Positions 1-5,298 of a DNA stretch of 5,298 nt are shown piece after piece. Under the pieces are notes generated by a model that worked only from the letters and a program-made list of their open reading frames with translations, was not told the origin of the DNA and made no database searches. Made by a program: the position numbers and the translations under genes. Every line of letters begins with the position of its first letter. Positions within the stretch are counted from its first letter, which is position 1. The stretch is taken from positions 1-5,298 of the forward strand of contig JAPLJE010000268.1 of NCBI GenBank assembly GCA_026388755.1, in the 5' to 3' direction. The DNA comes from Deltaproteobacteria bacterium (GTDB taxonomy: Bacteria > Desulfobacterota > Desulfobacteria > Desulfobacterales > Desulfatirhabdiaceae).

Positions 1-96
1 AGGAACCCCAAAACCGGGGAAAAAGTGGTTATCAAACCCAAAAAACTCCCGTTTTTTAAGTCCGGAAAAGAATTGAAAGAACGAGTGAATTATTAA
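1..96 (+). CDS. HU/IHF-family DNA-binding protein, C-terminal end (5' partial)
   Basis: Reading from base 1 in frame gives 31 codons and a TAA stop at 94-96. The peptide begins [11 protein letters not shown] and ends in a lysine-rich [14 protein letters not shown] tail. RNPKTGE is the hallmark of the beta-arm tip of HU/IHF proteins; the proline there intercalates into DNA and bends it. The following F-x-x-G-K-x-L-K-x-x-V stretch matches the family's final strand and helix. These proteins act as nucleoid-associated dimers that bend DNA in replication, recombination and transcription. The N-terminal two thirds lie outside the window, so HU cannot be separated from IHF alpha or beta, and no symbol is given. 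The gene ends 4 bp before holB, so the two are probably co-transcribed and translationally coupled. Confidence 0.88.
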   Translation, partial: RNPKTGEKVVIKPKKLPFFKSGKELKERVNY

Positions 97-100
97 GCCG

Positions 101-1156
101 TTGTCTGGATTTGAAACCGTCGTCGGTCAGGACCAGGCGCTTAGAGCATTACTTCGAATCCTGAAAAGTGGTCGTATTCCGCATTCATTGTTGTTTCTGG
201 GCATTGATGGGGTTGGCAAACGAAGCGCTGCTGTTCGGCTGGCCATGGCTTGTAACTGTATCTGTTATGCCGCCCAACAGAGGCAGTCAGACAAAAGTTC
301 GTCTGATAATCCGGAAGAATTATCAGATTATCCCTGTGGCCAGTGTAGCCCTTGTCTAAGAATTGCCGCGGGAATTCATCCGGACGTCACCTTGATCAAG
401 CCGGAAGCAGGGGTGATAAAGATTGGAGAGATCCGCAATCTGTGCCGAATTCTTTCGATGAAGCCCTTTGAAGGGCATGAGCGCGTAGCCATTCTCAGCG
501 ATGCTCATTTGATGAATCCCCCAGCAAGCAATGCGCTCTTAAAGATGCTGGAAGAGCCGCCGGAACACACGCTTTTGATCCTTACAGCAAGACAGTCGGC
601 TGATCTTCTGCCGACAATAGTTTCCAGGTGTCTGCATATTCGGTTTAACCCCGTTTGCCGCCCCGCTCTTTCTGGTGCATTGATTCAGAATCATGGGTTC
701 GGCGCAGATGAAGCATCGGTTGTTACAGCCTTGGCCGGAGGCAGCTTTTCAAGGGCGCTTTCGATGAAAAAAGCCACTTGGATGAGCTGGAGAGGCTGGC
801 TGATCACTGAACTATCCCGATTAGGTTCCAGCCCGTTTCATGTTATTTTGGCTCTTTCGGAAAAATTATCTAAAAACCGGGATGCCCTATCGGATGTTTT
901 TGAGATCATTCTCTCCTGGTTCAGGGATATTCTCATTTTCACCTGCGATCCTTCCCATGTCATCAACCGGGATCACCTGGAACATGTCAAGGAAGCTTCC
1001 CTGCGCTACTCGAGAGGCGATTTGGTCCAAAGCGTCAATGCCGTTAGATCCGCTCAGGCCCATATTGATGCAAGAACGAATACCCGGCTGTCTATGGATC
1101 ATCTTCTGTTGCGTCTCTGGCAGCTGCAAAACACGGGGAAAACAGGGATCCGCTAA
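101..1156 (+). CDS. holB: DNA polymerase III subunit delta prime (clamp loader)
   Basis: The 351-aa product is a delta' subunit of the DnaX clamp-loader complex, which loads the beta clamp onto primed DNA. Visible landmarks are: an N-terminal F-x-x-V-V-G-Q-x-x-A-L start typical of the family; a P-loop-like GIDGVGK at 34-40; zinc-module cysteines C79, C82 and C85 with C52 or C54 as the fourth; the conserved sensor-region NALLKMLEEPP at 144-154; and SRC at 175-177, whose arginine is the trans-acting finger. The C-terminal third is a diverged helical collar domain. The P-loop has Arg41 where ATPases have Thr/Ser, and the Walker B position reads SDAH (133-136), resembling the TDA of E. coli delta', so it is probably not an ATPase. 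The TTG start is chosen because a TGA lies in frame at 86-88 and no ATG or GTG intervenes. No good Shine-Dalgarno is seen, so coupling to the gene ending at 96 is likely. Confidence 0.95.
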   Translation: MSGFETVVGQDQALRALLRILKSGRIPHSLLFLGIDGVGKRSAAVRLAMACNCICYAAQQRQSDKSSSDNPEELSDYPCGQCSPCLRIAAGIHPDVTLIKPEAGVIKIGEIRNLCRILSMKPFEGHERVAILSDAHLMNPPASNALLKMLEEPPEHTLLILTARQSADLLPTIVSRCLHIRFNPVCRPALSGALIQNHGFGADEASVVTALAGGSFSRALSMKKATWMSWRGWLITELSRLGSSPFHVILALSEKLSKNRDALSDVFEIILSWFRDILIFTCDPSHVINRDHLEHVKEASLRYSRGDLVQSVNAVRSAQAHIDARTNTRLSMDHLLLRLWQLQNTGKTGIR

Positions 1157-1195
1157 CCATCGCCGAAGGTTAAGACAGGTGCTACCGAATGCTCA

Positions 1196-1237
1196 AGACT
1201 GAACGTATTGGCTGAAGAAAGCAAGCCATCTCAGTTT
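1196..1237 (+). other. Imperfect hairpin in the holB-ricT spacer
   Basis: The strand can fold on itself. An outer 7-bp arm, 1196-1202 (AGACTGA), pairs with 1231-1237 (TCAGTTT) with one G-U. An inner 5-bp arm, 1209-1213 (TGGCT), pairs with 1224-1228 (AGCCA). A 6x2 internal loop separates them and the purine-rich apical loop has 10 bases. The base of the stem abuts the terminator-like hairpin that begins at 1238. It could be an mRNA 3' structure, part of a leader, or chance. I could not match it to a known riboswitch or small RNA family by eye. Confidence 0.4.
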
Positions 1238-1266
1238 GCGGCAACTTACCGCTGCCTTTTTTCTTT
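1238..1266 (+). terminator. Probable weak Rho-independent terminator after holB
   Basis: GCGGC (1238-1242) pairs with GCTGC (1251-1255), including one G-U pair, around an 8-base loop. One C later comes a T-rich tract, TTTTTTCTTT, at 1257-1266. An alternative register pairs GGCA (1240-1243) with TGCC (1253-1256) directly against the T-run. The position, 82 bp after the holB stop and 45 bp before the ricT start, suits a terminator or attenuator. The stem is short, so only partial termination is likely. Confidence 0.55.
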
Positions 1267-1310
1267 GAGCTTCCCCATAACCCCAAACAGAACTGTTCAT
1301 CGATGATATC

Positions 1311-2132
1311 ATGGTAAAAAAAGTAGGTATTCGATTTAAACCCGCCGGCAAGGTGTATGATTTTGATTCCGGTGCATTTGTTCTGCGTCAGGGTGATTCC
1401 GTCATTGTCGAGACCAAGCAGGGACTTGGCTTGGGAATTGTGGCTGTTCCTCCGGCCTTAGTTGACGATCTGCCGGAAGGCCAGGTTCTGAAAAAAGTAT
1501 TTCGAATGGCAACTGAAAACGATTTGTTACAAGTTGAGAATAATCTTGAAACTGAAAAAAGAGCCTTGGCCTATTGTCAGTCCTGTATTAAAAAACTGGG
1601 GCTGAGTATGAACCTCTTTGCCGTTGAAAATGCATTTGATGGCAGCAAATTAACCTTTTTCTTTACTTCGGAAAGCCGCGTTGACTTCCGGCAGCTCGTC
1701 AAAATGCTGGTAAAGGAGCTCGGCGTCCGGATTGAAATGCGCCAGGTCGGAATTCGTAACCAGGCCAAGCTGTGCGGGGGAATCGGCAGATGCGGCCGAG
1801 AAATCTGCTGCTCGACATTTCTGGACAAATTCGGACCGGTTTCCATCCGCATGGCCAAGGAACAGTGCCTTTCACTGAATCCCACCAAAATATCCGGCCA
1901 GTGCGGCAGGTTGATGTGTTGTCTGACTTATGAATACGAAACATACCGGGCGCTTCGTTCTGAACTGCCGAAAATCGGCAAAACAGTCATCACGCTGAAA
2001 GGTGAGGGGAAAGTCATTCGACACAACCCTATCCGTTATCGGATTGCTGTTCGGCTCGAAGATGGAACCGAGATTGAAATTGGGCCGGATGAAATTGTGA
2101 CGGAAAGTCAAGAGGAACACGCTAATGTCTAA
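1311..2132 (+). CDS. ricT: RicT/YaaT-family PSP1-domain protein, probable Fe-S regulator
   Basis: The 273-aa protein starts VGIRFKPAGKVYDFD and continues into the PSP1 fold with the typical GDSVIVET strand at 28-35. The cysteine-rich core is plain: YCQSC (88-92), LCGGIGRCGREICCSTF (154-170, with C155, C161, C166 and C167), C186, and GQCGRLMCCLTYE (196-208, with C198, C203 and C204). In B. subtilis, RicT with RicA and RicF carries [4Fe-4S] clusters and FAD, affects Spo0A phosphorylation and biofilm formation, and acts with RNase Y in mRNA maturation. No RicA or RicF gene lies here, so the partners in this organism are unknown. The acidic final segment (about 249-273) follows a small beta region. 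ATG 1311 is the only ordinary start after the in-frame TAA at 1278-1280. It has no purine-rich Shine-Dalgarno. The last 8 bp overlap metG. The name is firm at family level; the role is inferred. Confidence 0.92.
   Translation: MVKKVGIRFKPAGKVYDFDSGAFVLRQGDSVIVETKQGLGLGIVAVPPALVDDLPEGQVLKKVFRMATENDLLQVENNLETEKRALAYCQSCIKKLGLSMNLFAVENAFDGSKLTFFFTSESRVDFRQLVKMLVKELGVRIEMRQVGIRNQAKLCGGIGRCGREICCSTFLDKFGPVSIRMAKEQCLSLNPTKISGQCGRLMCCLTYEYETYRALRSELPKIGKTVITLKGEGKVIRHNPIRYRIAVRLEDGTEIEIGPDEIVTESQEEHANV
2111..2116 (+). promoter_or_regulatory. Shine-Dalgarno of metG
   Basis: AGAGGA lies inside the last codons of ricT, 8 bases before the metG ATG at 2125. It supports that start, which overlaps the ricT stop by 8 bp (ATGTCTAA) and so is probably translationally coupled. 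Confidence 0.75.
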
Positions 2133-4047
2133 CCCTTTTTATATTACCACGCCAATATACTATGTTAACGCTAGGCCGCATTTGGGGCATGCCTACACCA
2201 CCATCGTTGCTGACGTGGCCGGTCGGTTTAACCGGATGCTGGATCGCGAAGTCTTCTTTTTGACCGGAACAGATGAACACGGGGACAAAATCGTCCGGGC
2301 AGCCAAGAAAGAAAACCTGAGCCCCCAGATTTATGCTGACGGAGTCAGTGAGCTTTTCCGGCAACTGTGGCCTCAGCTCAATATTGACTATTCGGCGTTT
2401 ATTCGAACCACGGATCCGGCGCATATCGCTGTTGTTAAACAGGTTCTTCAAAAAATATATGACGCAGGAGATATTTACTTTAGCGAGTATGAGGGACTGT
2501 ACTGCTTTGGTTGCGAGCGGTTCTATGTTGAACGGGAGCTTGTGGATGGAAAATGCCCGGATCATGAAATGCCTCCGGAAATCATCAAGGAATCCAATTA
2601 TTTTTTCCGAATGAGTCGATATCAGGATTGGCTTATTGAATATATTGAAACGAATCAATTTCTTATTAGGCCGGATCGATATCGGAATGAAGTCCTATCG
2701 TTTTTAAAGGAACCTCTAGAAGATCTTTGTATCTCAAGGCCGAAGAGCCGGCTGGAATGGGGGATTTCTCTGCCCTTTGATGATAATTATGTCACGTATG
2801 TCTGGTTTGATGCGCTCCTGAATTATGTTTCAGCTCTGGGTTATCCGGAAGGCCCTTTGTTTAAGAAATTCTGGCCTCAAGTCCAGCATATTGTGGCCAA
2901 GGATATTTTAAAGCCTCACGGAATCTACTGGCCGATCATGTTGAAGGCTGCCGGTATCCCGATATTTCAGCATTTGAATGTCCATGGATACTGGAATGTG
3001 GATCAGAGTAAAATGTCCAAGAGCCTGGGAAACGTGGTCGAGCCCCTTGATCTGAAAAACGTTTATGGACTGGATGCATTCAGGTTTTTTTTGATGCGGG
3101 AAATGGTCTTTGGTCTGGATTCCGGATTCAGTGAGTCGGCGCTGGTGGGAAGAATCAATGCAGATCTGGCCAATGATCTGGGGAATCTCTTCTCGCGGGT
3201 GACTGCCATGGCCCATAAGTATTTCAAGGGGGTTGTTCCGGTTGCAGACCCTCATGGAGATCCCCTTCTGACTCAGGGACTCCAGTCTGATGCGGCTGTT
3301 GCGATTCGTGAATTCGAAACCGGCATGTCTGAATTTATGTTTCATAAGGCTTTGATGGCTGTCTGGGAATTCATCAGCCAGATGAATAAATACATTGATG
3401 TAACGGCTCCCTGGGTGCTGGCCAAATCCAAATCTACCAGCAAGCAGCTTGAAACGGTTATCTATAATCTCCTTGAGGGACTTCGCATCATTTCAGGCCT
3501 TATATTTCCGATAATGCCGGAAACAGCGGCTTCTATGCAGCGCCATCTGGGACAGGATCCCGGAAAGACTTTCTACCGCATGTCTTTTCTTTCTCAGTGG
3601 GGCGGACTGATTTCCGGCACGGTGATTCCCAAATCTATCCCCCTCTTTCCCCGAATCGACGTCAATAAAAAAGAGAACGAAACCGCTGAAGCCGCTTCAC
3701 CAGCGCCTGATCGACCGGTTTTTAAACCTGAAATCAGTTTGGAGGAGTTTAAAAAGGTGGATCTTCGGGTAGGCCGTGTCATCAAGGCCGAAGCGGTTCC
3801 CAAAGCTAAAAAACTTCTTAAACTCGAAGTTGATCTCGGAGAAAACCGGATAATTGTGGCAGGGATTGCAGGGTCTTATTCTCCGGAAAGTCTCGTCGGC
3901 AAACAGGTAATTGTACTGGCCAATCTCCAGCCAGCAAAACTGATGGGCATTCTGTCTCAAGGAATGCTCCTTGCAGCGGTGGATGACAATCACTGCACCG
4001 TTGCTACGCTGGATGGTGCTGTCAAGCCGGGTACGGCTTTGTCTTGA
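2125..4047 (+). CDS. metG: Methionyl-tRNA synthetase (methionine--tRNA ligase)
   Basis: This cytoplasmic class I synthetase charges tRNA-Met and initiator tRNA with methionine using ATP. At 640 aa it has the full length for a MetRS with a C-terminal dimerisation domain. It opens with FYITTPIYYVNARPHLGHAYT, containing the HIGH-type signature HLGH at 19-22. The connective-peptide knuckle uses C127, C130, C144 and H147, the single Cys3His zinc type known from Thermus thermophilus and Bacillus-like enzymes rather than the four-cysteine double knuckle of E. coli. KMSKS sits at 296-300 and completes the ATP site. A helical anticodon-binding domain follows (about 340-490), then a charged, Ala/Pro-rich linker (about 512-535). 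Residues 536-640 (EEFKKVDLRVGRVIKAE onward) are an EMAPII/Arc1p-type OB-fold tRNA-binding domain used for dimerisation. No key residue is missing. It sits between ricT (8-bp overlap) and the transpeptidase gene. Confidence 0.98.
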   Translation: MSNPFYITTPIYYVNARPHLGHAYTTIVADVAGRFNRMLDREVFFLTGTDEHGDKIVRAAKKENLSPQIYADGVSELFRQLWPQLNIDYSAFIRTTDPAHIAVVKQVLQKIYDAGDIYFSEYEGLYCFGCERFYVERELVDGKCPDHEMPPEIIKESNYFFRMSRYQDWLIEYIETNQFLIRPDRYRNEVLSFLKEPLEDLCISRPKSRLEWGISLPFDDNYVTYVWFDALLNYVSALGYPEGPLFKKFWPQVQHIVAKDILKPHGIYWPIMLKAAGIPIFQHLNVHGYWNVDQSKMSKSLGNVVEPLDLKNVYGLDAFRFFLMREMVFGLDSGFSESALVGRINADLANDLGNLFSRVTAMAHKYFKGVVPVADPHGDPLLTQGLQSDAAVAIREFETGMSEFMFHKALMAVWEFISQMNKYIDVTAPWVLAKSKSTSKQLETVIYNLLEGLRIISGLIFPIMPETAASMQRHLGQDPGKTFYRMSFLSQWGGLISGTVIPKSIPLFPRIDVNKKENETAEAASPAPDRPVFKPEISLEEFKKVDLRVGRVIKAEAVPKAKKLLKLEVDLGENRIIVAGIAGSYSPESLVGKQVIVLANLQPAKLMGILSQGMLLAAVDDNHCTVATLDGAVKPGTALS

Positions 4048-4097
4048 TGGCAGTTTTGAAGAATACATATATGAAGGCCTCATCTCCGAGGAAGTAA
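4047..4097 (+). other. 16-codon frame bridging metG and the transpeptidase gene
   Basis: ATG 4047 overlaps the metG stop (TGATG, 4045-4049), and its TAA stop at 4095-4097 overlaps the start of the next gene (TAATG, 4095-4099). The peptide would be MAVLKNTYMKASSPRK. There is a second in-frame ATG at 4071. No strong Shine-Dalgarno precedes 4047. It may let terminating ribosomes pass from metG to the next gene by reinitiation, or the fit may be coincidental. No function is claimed for the peptide. Confidence 0.2.
4088..4093 (+). promoter_or_regulatory. Shine-Dalgarno of the transpeptidase gene
   Basis: GAGGAA stands 3 bases before ATG 4097, with GAGG itself 5 bases away. This is slightly close but usable. 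It decides the start in favour of 4097 over the in-frame ATG at 4115, which has no such site. Confidence 0.6.
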
Positions 4098-5298
4098 TGG
4101 ATAATAGATTCTCTATGGGCGAACCCGTTGTTCGACTGGATTGGCGTGATTATCAGACGCGATTGAATCGAATTGCAGCCGCCAGACGGCGAACCAGACG
4201 GATGTACCGGTATGCCGCTGTATTGACTCTTTTTATCGTTATTGGGTTTTGGATACTTGAAGGCTCCAGCGGGTTATCCAACGTGTTCAGCCATCTTCGG
4301 TTGCCGGAGAAGATTCAGGTGATAGGGCCTTCCGTGCCCAGAAATGAAAATCTGCACGACAAAAAAGAAGTACAGGGATTTCTAAACGGAAACACGTTTG
4401 TCAATCTGACGCAAAAAAGCTTCGACTCTCATTTTGAGGGGCGCAGTTATCGTGTGGTGACGACACTGGATATGCCCCTTCAGCAGTTCATGATAAAGAA
4501 CCTCAATACCTCAAACACCCGCCATATTGGCATTGTGGCCATAGAACCCTCAACCGGAAGAATTCTATCCATGGTCGGGTTTGATCGAGCAAATCCATCG
4601 CATAATCCTTGCCTGGACAGTATCTTTCCAGCAGCGAGCATCTTTAAAATCATTACAGCCGCTGCCGCTGTTGAAAAATGCGGTTTAAATCAAGGGTCAT
4701 CACTTTCCTTTACTGGTGGTAAGCATACGCTCTACAAATCCCAATTATCCGACAAATATACCAAATATGCCCAAAACATTACGTTAAAGGATTCTTTTGC
4801 TCAATCGGTAAATCCGGTTTTTGGAAAAATCGGTTCCCAGTTGCTTGGAAAATCGGCCATCGAACAATATGCAGCAGCTTTTGGATTCAATCACCCCATT
4901 GATTTTGAAGCGCCAATCGATTCCAGTACACTATCTGTTAATGATGTGCCCTATCAGTTGGCCGAAATTGCAAGCGGCTACAACCGAACCACCCTGATAT
5001 CGCCCCTTCATGGTGCGCTCATCGGTGCTGCCATCCTGAATCAAGGGGCCATGATTGAACCCACAATGATTGACCATATTGCGGATCAAAATGGCCATCT
5101 GCTCTATCAAAGCCGAGTCGAACCGATGAAACAGGTTATTTCGGCAAAATCTTCAGACACCATGGCCCGTATGATGGAAGCCACCGTGAATTCCGGTACC
5201 GGAAGAAAAGCTTTCAAGAATTATCAAAAAGACAGTATCCTGGCTCGGCTGGATATTGGTGGAAAAACCGGGTCTATGGACAACCAGACGCATGAAGC
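4097..5298 (+). CDS. Penicillin-binding protein transpeptidase, membrane anchored (3' partial)
   Basis: The frame is open from ATG 4097 to the window edge, giving 400 complete codons. A basic cytoplasmic N-terminus (RIAAARRRTRRMYR, 25-38) is followed by one membrane segment at about 39-55, so the catalytic part should lie in the periplasm. A short linker leads to RVVTTLDMPLQQ (119-130), the strand-and-helix that precedes the transpeptidase domain in PBPs, then IGIVAIEPSTGRILSMVGFD (144-163). The active-site motifs are SIFK (181-184, nucleophile S181), SVN (237-239) and KTGS (390-393), in the correct order and spacing for a penicillin-binding D,D-transpeptidase that cross-links peptidoglycan. 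There is no GT51 glycosyltransferase domain and no room for the usual class B N-terminal dimer domain, since only about 65 residues separate the membrane segment from TTLD. It is therefore a compact monofunctional transpeptidase of uncertain subfamily. The 49-bp gap after metG suggests co-transcription. Confidence 0.9.
   Translation, partial: MDNRFSMGEPVVRLDWRDYQTRLNRIAAARRRTRRMYRYAAVLTLFIVIGFWILEGSSGLSNVFSHLRLPEKIQVIGPSVPRNENLHDKKEVQGFLNGNTFVNLTQKSFDSHFEGRSYRVVTTLDMPLQQFMIKNLNTSNTRHIGIVAIEPSTGRILSMVGFDRANPSHNPCLDSIFPAASIFKIITAAAAVEKCGLNQGSSLSFTGGKHTLYKSQLSDKYTKYAQNITLKDSFAQSVNPVFGKIGSQLLGKSAIEQYAAAFGFNHPIDFEAPIDSSTLSVNDVPYQLAEIASGYNRTTLISPLHGALIGAAILNQGAMIEPTMIDHIADQNGHLLYQSRVEPMKQVISAKSSDTMARMMEATVNSGTGRKAFKNYQKDSILARLDIGGKTGSMDNQTHE

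Noticed and set aside
840..1202. A 120-codon plus-strand frame overlapping the end of holB and running into the spacer
   Set aside because: holB is clearly coding there, the alternative peptide is unlike any family I know, and it ends without relation to ricT.
1189..1215. An 8-codon frame (MLKTERIG) in the holB-ricT spacer as a possible leader peptide
   Set aside because: It has no Shine-Dalgarno and no run of regulatory codons, and such short frames arise by chance.
1157..1310. A known riboswitch or SRP-like RNA upstream of ricT
   Set aside because: I compared it by eye with the cores of cyclic-di-GMP, TPP, fluoride, ZTP, preQ1 and SRP RNAs and found no matching core; only generic hairpins remain.
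2122..2658. A 178-codon minus-strand open frame antisense to the metG start
   Set aside because: It lies wholly opposite metG, whose protein shows full catalytic motifs there; the antisense translation shows no recognisable domain and no upstream signals were seen.
2908..4083. Minus-strand open frames of 69 to 145 codons opposite metG
   Set aside because: They are shadows of the conserved metG reading frame, with no family resemblance.
1..5298. A mobile element, defence island, CRISPR array or tRNA gene
   Set aside because: All genes are housekeeping or cell-wall types on one strand with uniform composition; I saw no direct repeats, transposase, integrase or tRNA cloverleaf.

Overview
The window carries five co-oriented plus-strand genes at roughly even GC, packed like an operon or pair of operons. 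The order is: the end of an HU/IHF-family DNA-bending protein, holB (DNA polymerase III delta prime), ricT (PSP1-domain protein, the YaaT/RicT family), metG (methionyl-tRNA synthetase), and the first 400 codons of a membrane-anchored penicillin-binding transpeptidase that runs off the right edge. There is no tRNA, rRNA, CRISPR array, insertion sequence or other sign of mobile DNA. It reads as core chromosome.

The likely host is a Gram-negative bacterium of the Desulfobacterota (former Deltaproteobacteria, sulfate-reducer-like). This is an inference from gene order, protein style (an IHF-like tail beside holB, a MetRS with a single Cys3His knuckle and a C-terminal OB domain, a transpeptidase with SIFK/SVN/KTGS motifs) and codon use. 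It was not tested by any search. The holB-ricT-metG neighbourhood resembles the Bacillus subtilis holB-yaaT(ricT)-yabA...metS region, so this is probably an old conserved arrangement rather than a recent assembly.

Layout: 1-96 is the HU/IHF tail. 101-1156 is holB, starting at TTG four bases after the previous stop. 1157-1310 is the only real intergenic gap (154 bp); it holds an imperfect hairpin followed directly by a terminator-like hairpin and T-run. 1311-2132 is ricT, whose ATG has no visible Shine-Dalgarno. 2125-4047 is metG, overlapping the end of ricT by 8 bp behind a good Shine-Dalgarno. 4097 to the right edge is the transpeptidase. The 49-bp metG-to-transpeptidase gap is spanned exactly by a 16-codon frame whose start overlaps the metG stop and whose stop overlaps the transpeptidase start.

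Together the genes serve replication (clamp loading), RNA-processing or developmental regulation through an Fe-S protein in better-studied relatives, translation, and cell-wall synthesis. I see no evidence of a new defence or metabolic system. The observations most worth a second look are the structured holB-ricT spacer, the bridging mini-frame, the lost ATPase residues and enlarged zinc module of HolB, and the reduced architecture of the transpeptidase.
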